Below, in pieces: positions 1-8,211 of a stretch of DNA of 21,155 nt. The notes under the pieces are model-generated. The model did no database searches and had not been told where the DNA came from. It worked only from the letters and a program-made list of their open reading frames with translations. The translations under genes were made by a program, and so were the position numbers. Origin of the DNA: ZC4RG29 sp036273935 (GTDB lineage: Bacteria > Bacteroidota > Bacteroidia > Cytophagales > Cyclobacteriaceae); the NCBI GenBank assembly GCA_036273935.1, contig DASUGQ010000555.1:1-21155 (forward strand), in the 5' to 3' direction. Within the stretch, counting starts at the first letter, position 1, and every line of letters starts with the position of its first letter.

Positions 1-27
1 CTAAAATTTCAAGCTTGATTTTCTTCA

Positions 28-981
28 CTACTTCGCTGCTTTTATTGCTTCTGTTAATTTCGGTAAAACTTCAAATGCATCTCCCACGATACCATAGTCG
101 GCTGCTTTAAAAAATGGAGCATCCGCATCTTTGTTAATAACTACAATATACTTGGAAGAATTGACCCCTGCCAAATGCTGGATGGCTCCGGATATCCCCA
201 CAGCAATGTAAAGTTGGGGACTGACTTTCACACCGGTTTGCCCAACGTGCTCATGATGAGGCCTCCATCCCATGTCGGATACAGGTTTACTGCAACCAGT
301 TGCCGCGCCTAATGCCTTTGCCAGATTCTCTATCAATCCCCAGTTTTCCGGACCCTTCATACCTCGCCCTCCGGAAACTACTATTTCAGCTTCGGGCAAA
401 AGAACATCACCTGTTGCTTTCTCTGTCGATATAATTTTTGTGTCAAAATCAGAATCACTTAACGAAACTGAATAAGGTGTTACGGAAACAGTCTCCCCTA
501 CTTCTTTAGCCTCTGCTGCATTCTTTTTTATTGCAATTACTTTCTTCTCATTTGTGAGTTCGACATTTGAAAAAGCTTTGCCTGTGTAAATGCTTCGCTT
601 CACTGTGAAACCTGAAGATGTATCGGGAAGGGATACAACATTGGTAGCCAGGCTTGCTTTAAGGTGAGCACTTACCTTAGCGGCAACAGGCGTACCTAGC
701 GAAGAATTTGCCAACACCAGGGTATCCGCATTTTCATCAGCCATCGCCTTAATCAAGACGCTTGCATAGGCCTGGATGATTTCTTCATTCAGCTTATCAT
801 CATTGACATGCAGGATTTTTTGCGCCCCATACTTGCCTAAAGTTTCCAGTTCGCCTTGATCAATATTTCCCAGCGCAATAGCTGTGACGGGCTTACTCAT
901 CGCATGCGCGTAGGCAACTGCTTCAAGTGACGTTTTCTTTACCTTTCCTTCCGCGTGCTCAACAAAGACCAATATGGACAT
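28..981 (-). CDS. etfA: Electron transfer flavoprotein, alpha subunit
   Basis: This is the FAD-carrying subunit of the cytoplasmic EtfAB heterodimer, which passes electrons from acyl-CoA and other flavin dehydrogenases toward the quinone pool. At 317 residues it has normal family length. The N-terminal half is the Rossmann-like ETF domain. The C-terminal FAD domain shows SGGRG (203-207), VGQTG (246-250), ISGAIQH (263-269), INKD (282-285) and ADYGIV (294-299). The position that is usually SR before the conserved VD/SD is SK here (231-232). The start is an ATG at 981. It lies 31 bases after the etfB stop on the same strand, so the two form one transcription unit with etfB first. Family assignment is secure. 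Whether this ETF serves beta-oxidation or another dehydrogenase cannot be told from the window. Confidence 0.97.
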   Translation of the reverse strand: MSILVFVEHAEGKVKKTSLEAVAYAHAMSKPVTAIALGNIDQGELETLGKYGAQKILHVNDDKLNEEIIQAYASVLIKAMADENADTLVLANSSLGTPVAAKVSAHLKASLATNVVSLPDTSSGFTVKRSIYTGKAFSNVELTNEKKVIAIKKNAAEAKEVGETVSVTPYSVSLSDSDFDTKIISTEKATGDVLLPEAEIVVSGGRGMKGPENWGLIENLAKALGAATGCSKPVSDMGWRPHHEHVGQTGVKVSPQLYIAVGISGAIQHLAGVNSSKYIVVINKDADAPFFKAADYGIVGDAFEVLPKLTEAIKAAK

Positions 982-1012
982 AACAATAAAATGTAGACTT
1001 TATAAAATCGGA

Positions 1013-1750
1013 CTAAAGAACCTTGGCTTCATTTTTTAACAATACAACCAATTCCTGAACGTTATCAGGTGAAATCATTTTTACAGCGCCTTTTGCAGGA
1101 GGCAGTTCGAACTTTTTGAGTTTGATGCCGCTGTCAACGGCAACAGGTTCAACAACTTTCAATGGCTTCGTGCGGGCAGACATAATTCCCCTCATGTTCG
1201 GTATTTTCCATTCGGCTATTGGCTCCTGGCAACCGGCGATAAGCGGAAGATCTGCTTCCACAAGTTCCTTACCACCTTCAATTTCACGCGCCATCTTGGC
1301 CTTAGAACCGTCAATGTCCAGTTTCATTACCGGCGATATCGACGGCATTCCTAACATTTCCCCTGCGATGCTATGGACAACACCACTGTTATAGTCAATC
1401 GATTCGCGTCCCATCAATATCAAATCGTAACCGACGCTCTTGGCATGCTCAGCAATCTGTGCGGCGACAAAATAGGAATCGACCGGTTCAGCGTTGACAC
1501 GCACCGCATCATCTGCCCCAATGGCCAAAGCCTTTCGAATGGTCGGCTCGGTGTCCACGAGGCCCACATTCAGAACAGTTACTGTGGCGCCTGATGATTC
1601 CTTTATCTCAATGGCCCGTGCAAGGGCATAGTCATCATATGGGCCGATAATGAACTGCACACCATTTGTATCGAACTTAGTATTATCGTTTATAAAATTT
1701 ATTTTGGAGGTCGTGTCGGGAACGTGTGAAATACAAACCAGAATCTTCAT
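1013..1750 (-). CDS. etfB: Electron transfer flavoprotein, beta subunit
   Basis: This is the partner of EtfA. It forms the Rossmann-like beta subunit that binds AMP in classical ETFs, or a second FAD in bifurcating ones. The 245-residue length is typical. Visible features are the N-terminal strand KILVCISHVPDT, ALAIGADDAVRV (74-85), GRESIDYNSG (114-123) and the C-terminal family region around VEADLPLIAG (164-173) and IPNMRGIM (183-190). The nucleotide loop reads GRESIDYNSG followed by VVHS rather than the mitochondrial-type GKQAIDDDxNQTG, so the cofactor at this site is uncertain. The start is an ATG at 1750 and the stop is TAG. The gene is divergent from the TPR gene, with 95 bases between the starts that must carry both promoters. 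No clear promoter consensus was seen there. Confidence 0.96.
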   Translation of the reverse strand: MKILVCISHVPDTTSKINFINDNTKFDTNGVQFIIGPYDDYALARAIEIKESSGATVTVLNVGLVDTEPTIRKALAIGADDAVRVNAEPVDSYFVAAQIAEHAKSVGYDLILMGRESIDYNSGVVHSIAGEMLGMPSISPVMKLDIDGSKAKMAREIEGGKELVEADLPLIAGCQEPIAEWKIPNMRGIMSARTKPLKVVEPVAVDSGIKLKKFELPPAKGAVKMISPDNVQELVVLLKNEAKVL

Positions 1751-1845
1751 CGTTAAATCAATAAATTAAGGCGTTTTTTTCAAACCGGGGCTCAAGATAA
1801 ACGATAAAATCGGAAATTCGAACCCTTAAAAAATTAAAAAATCGG

Positions 1846-2160
1846 ATGATTTCAGGTCGATTAAAGCAGCTGCAAAAGTTTCTGGATGAGGATCCGGCTG
1901 ATCCTTTCAACTGGTATGCACTGGCCCTGGAATACCTTAAATCCGACCAGAAAAAAGCGTTGACATTATTCGAAAAACTCCTTGCCGACTTCGACCAATA
2001 CCTACCCACGTATTACCAGGCCGCACTTCTTTATATTCAATTGGAAGAATCCCGGAAAGCAGTCAACGTTTTCGAAAAGGGGATCGCATTGGCTCGGGAT
2101 CAAAATAATTTGAAAGCGGCGAACGAGCTACGATCGGCGCTTGATGAATTGCTATACTAA
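1846..2160 (+). CDS. Small tetratricopeptide-repeat protein
   Basis: This is a 104-residue, probably cytoplasmic, all-helical protein with no signal peptide. Two TPR-like helical hairpins are visible. The first, about residues 20-50, has the pattern WYALALEYLKS then ALTLFEKLL. The second, about 54-88, has TYYQAALLYIQLEE then AVNVFEKGIALA. A final helix ends in DELLY. Such proteins act as protein-interaction scaffolds, but nothing here identifies a partner. The ATG at 1846 follows an A-rich leader without a Shine-Dalgarno sequence. The gene is transcribed away from etfB and its stop lies 40 bases from the stop of the SprB-type lipoprotein gene. The fold call is firm and the function is unknown. 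Confidence 0.85.
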   Translation: MISGRLKQLQKFLDEDPADPFNWYALALEYLKSDQKKALTLFEKLLADFDQYLPTYYQAALLYIQLEESRKAVNVFEKGIALARDQNNLKAANELRSALDELLY

Positions 2161-2200
2161 ACTGTTGACTGGAAGTCAGATGGCCAATGTAAGTCCTCCA

Positions 2201-3004
2201 TTAATTTTGTGGTGCACCGTCGTCGACCCAGCAGGCAATCAATTTGATCTGCCCTTCGTTCAGCTTAGGCCCATCAAAAGGCATGCTTCCATCCTGTGTG
2301 TATTTCTTAATGAAGTCACGGTAAAAAAAAGCTTTATCGTAAATTCTAAGATCGGGTCTGAACTTGCCATCGTGACAACCACTCGTAGCACAGCGTGAAT
2401 CAATGATCGGTAAAACTTCATTGATCCAACTCGTACCGCTATTGCCGCGAGGAATTGTAATGTTAAGCTGAACAGTGCAATTATTATTGTCCCTGACTGT
2501 AATACTGTGGTTTCCCTGCTCCAGCCCGGTAAAAATATTGTTATCAGAAAAGCTGCTTCCTTCAATCTGATATTGATAAGGCGGAGATTGTCCGTCCTCT
2601 ACTGTAACCGTTACAGATCCGTTGCCATCAAGACAAAGATTATCAGGCTGGACGTCTGCATTAACGGAAAAGCCCTCAGCCGTGATTGTGACATTGCTAA
2701 GTTCAATTTCACATTTATTGGCGTCGATCACCTTTACTGAATAGATGCCGGGCAGCAAGCCATTAAATGCTCCCGTGGGTTGAGCTGCAAGGTTGTTGAT
2801 TGCAAATTTATATGGTTCTTTGCCGCCAGAAGCAACTACTGTCAATGACCCATCCGCGACATCACAACTGCTTGTACCAAAAATTGCGTCTACATTAAGA
2901 GACAAATCGGACTGTGTGCAATCAAATGATGTCGGTGAGTTGCTATCACACGATATAAATAGGGTGATAACAACAAAAATCAAAATTCCGGCTAAGTGAT
3001 TCAT
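2201..3004 (-). CDS. SprB-repeat lipoprotein with cytochrome c-like C-terminus
   Basis: This is a predicted exported lipoprotein of 267 residues from the ATG at 3004. A TTG nine codons upstream (3031) is possible, but the ATG gives the better signal peptide: MNHLAGILIFVVITLFIS followed by the lipobox cysteine (residue 19). Two SprB-like Ig-fold repeats follow. One covers about residues 40-105 (SGGKEPYKF, LLPGIYSVKVIDANKC) and the other about 118-185 (SPPYQYQI, LEQGNHSITVRDNNNC). The C-terminal 75 residues contain RCATSGCHDG (203-212), a CX4CH heme-type motif. DGSMPFDGPKL then supplies a possible axial Met, and the end is CWVDDGAP, as in Bacteroidota cytochrome c-like domains. Heme binding is inferred. 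The role could be surface or periplasmic electron transfer or adhesion, and no partner is encoded beside it. Confidence 0.8.
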   Translation of the reverse strand: MNHLAGILIFVVITLFISCDSNSPTSFDCTQSDLSLNVDAIFGTSSCDVADGSLTVVASGGKEPYKFAINNLAAQPTGAFNGLLPGIYSVKVIDANKCEIELSNVTITAEGFSVNADVQPDNLCLDGNGSVTVTVEDGQSPPYQYQIEGSSFSDNNIFTGLEQGNHSITVRDNNNCTVQLNITIPRGNSGTSWINEVLPIIDSRCATSGCHDGKFRPDLRIYDKAFFYRDFIKKYTQDGSMPFDGPKLNEGQIKLIACWVDDGAPQN

Positions 3005-3111
3005 CACAACATTCCACAGTAACGCCGACAATATACATCATGTAGTCCGATCATATCCTGCCGTTACGTGAGATTCAGTCATTAATCCCGTCTAATGCAA
3101 GGTATTGTCTA

Positions 3112-4101
3112 TTAAAGTGTACTATCCATCATCTTCATTGTAACCAACGCATCTTCCAGAGAACATGGGTTAGCTCCTTCTCCCCTTAAATATCTCACGG
3201 CCTGTTCAATCATCGGTTGTTGAATGTTTGCCGGATACTGAAACTCGATGTGCTCAGTACCTGTAGACGTAGAAATTTCAAGAACGGGATTCTTGAAGAA
3301 AGAAAAGGAAAGGTGTCCTTTGTCACCGATTATCTTGCAACACTCTTCAACTGCAGACGAACTCACCTGGAAAGCCCATAAACCCTGCATGAGGATATCT
3401 TTTCCAAAAAGAACCTCCAGGCTAGTAACATCAGGCGCATGGTAAGCTGCACTTTGATTAAGCGAACGTCCATGATATGAGACTGGTTCACCAAATAACC
3501 AATACAAAATATCCAGTTGATGGGGAGCGAGATCGTGAAACAGTCCTCCTCCTGAGAGTTCAGGATTAACGCGCCAGTTTACGTCAGTCTTTGCGATAAT
3601 GTTGACTGTTGGTGATTGATAAAGTCGAAGATCGATCAAACGTACATTACCAATTGCACCTTCGTTCACCAGCGACCTTACTTTAAGATAAAGTGGCAAC
3701 GCTCTGCGATAATGTGCGCAAACCGCCGGCAGTTCATATTTTTTTTCTGCAGCAATCATCCGTTCACAGGAGGCGCTGTTTGTTGTTAAAGGTTTCTCTA
3801 TGTATACAGGTTTTCCGGCCTTCATCGCCTGAAGTGCATATGTTTCATGAGAGGCCGGCGGTGTTGCAATGTAGATCGCATTGATCTCGTCATCGTTTAT
3901 GAGCTGATCCGCATCGGTATAAAATTTTGGTACGCCGTGTCTCACCGCGTAATCCTTCACCTTCTCTGCATCTCGTCGCATTACCGCAACTAACTTTGAA
4001 TTGGGCACTTTATTAAATGCTGGTCCACTCTTGACTTCACAAACGTCACCACAGCCGATAATGCCCCAACGTACTGTGTCGTTCAAAAATTTGTATGCCA
4101 T
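3112..4101 (-). CDS. Gfo/Idh/MocA family oxidoreductase (first copy)
   Basis: This is an NAD(P)-dependent dehydrogenase of the glucose-fructose/inositol dehydrogenase family, 329 residues and cytoplasmic. The N-terminal Rossmann fold has WGIIGCGDV (12-20), with GCGDVC as the dinucleotide loop. ATPPASH (79-85) and EKPL (102-105) are the conserved cofactor and catalytic-lysine motifs. GGGLFHD (184-190), H194 and D197 in the second domain match the family substrate and catalytic site. It starts at an ATG (4101). It follows the FAH-fold gene on the same strand after 131 bases, so co-transcription is plausible but not certain. The substrate is probably a sugar or polyol, given the adjacent sugar-acid enzymes. 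The family alone does not define it. Confidence 0.92.
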   Translation of the reverse strand: MAYKFLNDTVRWGIIGCGDVCEVKSGPAFNKVPNSKLVAVMRRDAEKVKDYAVRHGVPKFYTDADQLINDDEINAIYIATPPASHETYALQAMKAGKPVYIEKPLTTNSASCERMIAAEKKYELPAVCAHYRRALPLYLKVRSLVNEGAIGNVRLIDLRLYQSPTVNIIAKTDVNWRVNPELSGGGLFHDLAPHQLDILYWLFGEPVSYHGRSLNQSAAYHAPDVTSLEVLFGKDILMQGLWAFQVSSSAVEECCKIIGDKGHLSFSFFKNPVLEISTSTGTEHIEFQYPANIQQPMIEQAVRYLRGEGANPCSLEDALVTMKMMDSTL

Positions 4102-4232
4102 TAAAATTTACTGGTTACGAATAAAACAGGAAAAGAAATACTGATCAATTGAACCTACATTGATTATCCAACAGATTACAGCAAGATAGCGGCAGCCACC
4201 TTGGTACTCGCACTGGCCGAACATGAAATTAA

Positions 4233-5066
4233 TCAGGCAACTGTATTCACCAATGTACCGATGTTATCTATTGTTATTCGAATTTCATCGCCACTTTTGA
4301 GTGTAAAGTCATGCGAAGGCACAATTCCGGTACCGGTCATGATGAGACAACCATTCGGAAAGGTGCATTCACGATATACAAATGACACCAGTTCCTCCAG
4401 CTTGCGCTTGATCTGGTCAACGCCGACATTTCCTTCATATACTTTCTTTCCGTCGCGAAGAATTTCCAACGCAATCTTTGTCTGTGTCGGTAATGGATCC
4501 TTTGTGACAAAAACGCAGGGACCAACAGCCGCACATCCATCGTATGTCTTTGCCTGCGGAAGGTATAGAGGATTTTCTCCTTCAATACTTCTTGAGCTCA
4601 TGTCATTGCCGACGGTATAACCAAGAATTTTGCCTGACGACGAGACCACCAGCGTCAGCTCCGGCTCCGGCACATCCCAGGTGGAATCTTTCCTGATCCT
4701 GACGTGCTCACCGTGACCAACAACCCGATTCGCGGTTGCCTTAAAAAATACTTCCGGCCGTTCAGCTTCATATACCCGTGCATAAAAATCGCCACCACCT
4801 GCCGCCTTTGATTCTTCCTGTCGGCCTACTTTACTTCTGAAATAGGTCACTCCACAAGCCCACAACTCCTGTCCGCTGAGAGGAGGCATGATTGAATTGC
4901 CAAGCACTTCTTCCGGATTGGAGACAGGTTTGGATGAATTTGCGATGCTCATCATTTTATCAAAAAGATTATCATCATTGACAAATGCATCCCAGTCTGT
5001 GTCATGACTGTAAAATTTCTTATCCCGTTCGATTATCACACCAAAAGGTATTCTGTATAGTTTCAT
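4233..5066 (-). CDS. FAH-fold protein, probable 2-keto-3-deoxypentonate dehydratase
   Basis: This is a 277-residue cytoplasmic enzyme of the fumarylacetoacetate hydrolase superfamily. Characteristic stretches are ACGVTYFRS (70-78), RPEVFFKATA (103-112), PEPEL (133-137, metal ligands E134 and E136), GNDMSSR (153-159, ligand D155) and GENPLYLPQAK (163-173). The last motif resembles the branch that contains the Sulfolobus 2-keto-3-deoxyarabinonate dehydratase and the Caulobacter XylX-type 2-keto-3-deoxyxylonate dehydratase. Those enzymes make 2-oxoglutarate semialdehyde. The neighbouring upstream gene encodes an IlvD/Edd sugar-acid dehydratase, which supplies exactly such a substrate. This supports dehydratase activity over C-C hydrolase activity. 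The start is an ATG at 5066. The fold is certain; the substrate (xylose-, arabinose- or other pentose-derived) is inferred. Confidence 0.85.
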   Translation of the reverse strand: MKLYRIPFGVIIERDKKFYSHDTDWDAFVNDDNLFDKMMSIANSSKPVSNPEEVLGNSIMPPLSGQELWACGVTYFRSKVGRQEESKAAGGGDFYARVYEAERPEVFFKATANRVVGHGEHVRIRKDSTWDVPEPELTLVVSSSGKILGYTVGNDMSSRSIEGENPLYLPQAKTYDGCAAVGPCVFVTKDPLPTQTKIALEILRDGKKVYEGNVGVDQIKRKLEELVSFVYRECTFPNGCLIMTGTGIVPSHDFTLKSGDEIRITIDNIGTLVNTVA

Positions 5067-5133
5067 AGTCTGTTCTGTACTCTTTTGTTAATTTATTCTT
5101 TAGGGTTCGATTATAAGGTATTCACCATTCGCT

Positions 5134-5160
5134 ATTCACTCATTCACTCATTCACTCATT
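5134..5160. repeat. 8-bp tandem repeat in an intra-operon spacer
   Basis: The unit ATTCACTC occurs three times in perfect tandem (5134-5157) and is followed by a further ATT. Two degenerate copies (ATTCACC and ATTCGCT) lie immediately to the left, at about 5120-5133. The repeat sits in the 96-base gap between the stop of the IlvD/Edd dehydratase gene (5163) and the start of the FAH-fold gene (5066). It ends 2 bases from that stop. It could be a slippage-prone leader element or neutral. Confidence 0.8.
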
Positions 5161-5162
5161 TT

Positions 5163-6878
5163 TTAATGAAGGTCTCTGGTTACGACCGATCCTGATCCGC
5201 CACGCAGTATGTCAAGGTCGGCTCCGAGATGCGCTTGTTCTACATGATCAATGTACAATTTAACGTAACCTCTGGCAGCCAGCGGAGCCGGCGGCGTCCA
5301 GTCCTCCTTCCGTCTTTTCAACTCTTCATCACTTATATCCAGATGAAGTTTACGATTCTCGATGTCAAGTTCGATCACGTCACCATTTTTTACCAGGGCT
5401 AGTGTGCCCCCAATGGCCGACTCAGGTGAAATATGCAGTACAACTGTACCATAGGCAGTCCCGCTCATTCTTCCATCGGATATACGCACCATATCCTTCA
5501 CCCCCTTCATCAACAGTTTCTCCGGCAGATCGACGTTTCCAACTTCAGGCATCCCCGGATATCCTTTCGGGCCCACGCCCTTCAAAACAATTACACATGT
5601 TTCGTCAACATCGAGCGCAGGGTCGTCTATGCGTTGATGGTAATCCTCCATACTTTCAAATACAACGGCGCGTCCCCGATGCTTCGATAACTTTCCAGAA
5701 GTCGCAGAGGGCTTTATCACCGCACCATCTTCACATAAATTCCCTTTCAAGACAGCGATACCTGCATTTGTTTTGAACGGTTCATTTACTGTAGCGATCA
5801 CTTCGCGGTTGTAACAAGGTACCTCCTTATTATTCTCGCTGATGGTCTTACCATTCACCGTAATGGCATCTTTGTGCAAATAATCTTTCATCTCGTCGAT
5901 TACGACGGGCAAACCGCCGGCGTAAAAGAAATCTTCCATCAGGAATTTTCCCGATGGCATGAGATTGACCAACAAAGGTATTTTACTTCCGATGGTATCA
6001 AAATCCTCAAGGTTGAGTTCAACTCCGATTCTCCTCGCTATGGCAGTGAGGTGAATCACAAAATTGGTCGATCCACCAACTGCCGCATTCAATACGATTG
6101 CATTCTCGAAGGCCTGCCGCGTCAGGATTTTTGACAACTTCAGATCCTCCTTCACCATTTCAACTATTCGTCTCCCCGACAATTGAGCCAATACCTTCTT
6201 GCGCGAATCAACAGCAGGGATAGCGGCTGCACCCGGCAATGTCAGCCCCAATGCCTCAACCATGCACGCCATAGTTGAGGCAGTCCCCATCGTCATGCAA
6301 TGACCGCTGCTCCTCGCAGCGCATATCTCTGCTTCCAGTAAATCCGATTCCGAAAACTTCTGAACCTTTTGCTTTTCTTTAATCAGCCAGTTAAATGATC
6401 CAGACCCGAGGAGCTCACCACGGAAACGTCCATTCAACATTGGGCCACCAGGAACGACAATGGTGGGAAGGTCAACGCTGCAAGCTCCCATTACTGTTGA
6501 GGGTGTTGTCTTGTCACAGCCGGTGAGGAGGACGACACCATCAAGAGGATTAGCGCGTATTGATTCTTCCACATCCATGCTGGCCAGGTTTCTGAACAAC
6601 ATTGTAGTGGGTCGCATGATCGTCTCCCCCAACGACGTCACAGGAAATTCAAGGGGAAATCCCCCCGCTTCAAGGACGCCTTTTTTGACGATCTCGGCAA
6701 AATCACGTAAGTGTCCATTACAGGGAGTGAGGTCAGACCATGTGTTGCAAATTCCGATCACGGGCCTGCCACGAAAATGATCATCGGGATAACCTTGGTT
6801 GCGTAGCCAGGAACGATGGACAAATCCCATCTTGTCTGACTTACCAAACCATTCTGCGCTTCTAAGTTTCTTAGCCAT
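5163..6878 (-). CDS. IlvD/Edd family sugar-acid (pentonate-type) dehydratase
   Basis: This is a 571-residue cytoplasmic iron-sulfur dehydratase that would convert an aldonate, most likely a pentonate, to its 2-keto-3-deoxy acid. The N-terminus (WFGKSDKMGFVHRSW) and the length fit the sugar-acid branch exemplified by L-arabinonate and D-xylonate dehydratases rather than the biosynthetic dihydroxy-acid dehydratase. Predicted [2Fe-2S] ligands are C53 (TPCNGH), C121 (TGCDKTTPS) and C194 (SGHCMTMGTAS). D122 and K123 (the carbamylated-lysine position), E85 and E445 are the probable metal site, and S472 in DGRMSGT is the likely catalytic base. All are present. The start is an ATG at 6878 without a Shine-Dalgarno. 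It appears to head a unit with the FAH-fold and Gfo/Idh/MocA genes. Biosynthetic IlvD is the main alternative and seems less likely. Confidence 0.9.
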   Translation of the reverse strand: MAKKLRSAEWFGKSDKMGFVHRSWLRNQGYPDDHFRGRPVIGICNTWSDLTPCNGHLRDFAEIVKKGVLEAGGFPLEFPVTSLGETIMRPTTMLFRNLASMDVEESIRANPLDGVVLLTGCDKTTPSTVMGACSVDLPTIVVPGGPMLNGRFRGELLGSGSFNWLIKEKQKVQKFSESDLLEAEICAARSSGHCMTMGTASTMACMVEALGLTLPGAAAIPAVDSRKKVLAQLSGRRIVEMVKEDLKLSKILTRQAFENAIVLNAAVGGSTNFVIHLTAIARRIGVELNLEDFDTIGSKIPLLVNLMPSGKFLMEDFFYAGGLPVVIDEMKDYLHKDAITVNGKTISENNKEVPCYNREVIATVNEPFKTNAGIAVLKGNLCEDGAVIKPSATSGKLSKHRGRAVVFESMEDYHQRIDDPALDVDETCVIVLKGVGPKGYPGMPEVGNVDLPEKLLMKGVKDMVRISDGRMSGTAYGTVVLHISPESAIGGTLALVKNGDVIELDIENRKLHLDISDEELKRRKEDWTPPAPLAARGYVKLYIDHVEQAHLGADLDILRGGSGSVVTRDLH

Positions 6879-7066
6879 TTTAAATCAACATGAATTCAGG
6901 GTTTATAATTACTGAAAATCAGTGAAGCAACAAAGTGTTGATAATATTCTACATAGAAAAAATCAGCGCAACTGGAAACAACCGGTTTGGGCGGGAATTC
7001 AAAACTGGCTCTATTATGGTGTGATTTCATTTCTTAATACTATTCGTTCCGTCTCACTGCCAATCT

Positions 7067-8197
7067 ATGGATATTTCTAATGACGAGTCAGTTCATTTCT
7101 TCAGAAAGCTTAATGTTAATCTGCTCAATATTGTCCTGATTGGCGTAGTCATTTATCTTGGCAAGGGAATCATTCTACCAATTCTTTTTTCGGCGTTATT
7201 GGCTACACTTTTACTACCTGCCGTGAATTACTTGCGCAGTAAGAAATTTTCACAAAGTATTTCAATTATTTTACCGCTTGTCATGTCGTTACTCACTATT
7301 GGTGGAATTCTCTATTTTCTTTCGACCCAGATTGCACATTTTTTTGACGATTGGGATTCTCTGAAAGACCGGGCTAACGACCTGATCCGCTCGTTGCAAA
7401 AATGGGTTTCAGAAAATTTGAACATAGCAAGACGAGATCAGGCTGAGTATCTCAATGAAACAGCCGAAAAGGTTAAAACAGCAGCACCAAAAATTGCAGG
7501 TAAAACTTTTCTTTCCCTAACGGAGTCCTTCTCTTACATTGTTCTTCTGCCGATCTACACCTTCCTGATTCTCTACTACAAAAGCACAATAAGAAAATTT
7601 CTTATCGAGCTTTTTCAAAAATCCAGTCAAAAGAAAGTAATTGACACGCTTCATTCATGCAGTCGCGTAGCGCAGCGGTATATTACAGGTCTACTCATCG
7701 AAACAAGCCTTGTCTTCACATTAAATACTATTGGCTTCCTTATCCTCGGAATCAAATATGCAATCTTTCTGGCATTGCTGGCAGCACTCTTGAACATTAT
7801 CCCATACATCGGTATGATTGTCGCCAATATCTTTTGTATGCTGATCACCCTGATGACGTCTGAAAATCCAACGCAGGCATTGTGGGTTGCAGCCATTCTT
7901 GCGCTCGTTCAGTTCTTCGACAATAACATTGGTATGCCACTTATTGTTGGAAACAGTGTGCGAATTAACGCTTTGGTTACCATTGTCGGGGTTCTCATTG
8001 GGGGCGCACTTTGTGGTGTACCCGGAATGTTTCTTGCCATACCAACGCTCGCAGTATTGAAAGTGATCTTTGATCGGGTTGAGGGTCTCCACCCATGGGC
8101 AACTTTGCTGGGCGATGAAACGCAGCAAGGAAGAGATGAAAAGGGATTAAAATTTATCCGCAAGAAGAACAAGGGCAATGGAGAAACAAAAAATTGA
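7067..8197 (+). CDS. AI-2E family transporter (PerM-like permease)
   Basis: This is a 376-residue polytopic inner-membrane protein. Hydrophobic segments lie at about 20-54 (two helices), 65-85, 153-171, 207-228, 230-263, 271-287 and 301-335. They are separated by the soluble amphipathic region 90-150 usual in this family. The conserved signature is LLNIIPYIGM (241-250), followed by FFDNNIGMPLIVG (283-295) and GVPGMFLAIP (317-326). Family members have been linked to autoinducer-2 export, ion/proton antiport and solute efflux, so no substrate is assigned. The lysine-rich tail (residues 356-376) should be cytoplasmic. The ATG at 7067 lies 188 bases from the divergent dehydratase start. The stop is 14 bases from the convergent YceI gene stop. 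Confidence 0.92.
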   Translation: MDISNDESVHFFRKLNVNLLNIVLIGVVIYLGKGIILPILFSALLATLLLPAVNYLRSKKFSQSISIILPLVMSLLTIGGILYFLSTQIAHFFDDWDSLKDRANDLIRSLQKWVSENLNIARRDQAEYLNETAEKVKTAAPKIAGKTFLSLTESFSYIVLLPIYTFLILYYKSTIRKFLIELFQKSSQKKVIDTLHSCSRVAQRYITGLLIETSLVFTLNTIGFLILGIKYAIFLALLAALLNIIPYIGMIVANIFCMLITLMTSENPTQALWVAAILALVQFFDNNIGMPLIVGNSVRINALVTIVGVLIGGALCGVPGMFLAIPTLAVLKVIFDRVEGLHPWATLLGDETQQGRDEKGLKFIRKKNKGNGETKN

Positions 8198-8211
8198 TCC
8201 AGTAAAAAATA

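Noticed and set aside
1..27. Palindrome TCAAGCTTGA after the etfA stop as a terminator
   Set aside because: It has no loop and the flanks do not extend the stem into a stable hairpin with a T-run. The window edge also limits what can be seen.
1758..2009. Open frame of 83 codons on the minus strand
   Set aside because: It lies opposite the TPR gene, and its translation has no recognisable pattern while the plus-strand frame has clear TPR periodicity.
7721..8128. Open frame of 135 codons on the minus strand inside the AI-2E transporter gene
   Set aside because: The product is Cys/His/Asn-rich without family features, and the plus strand encodes a well-supported membrane protein over the same bases.
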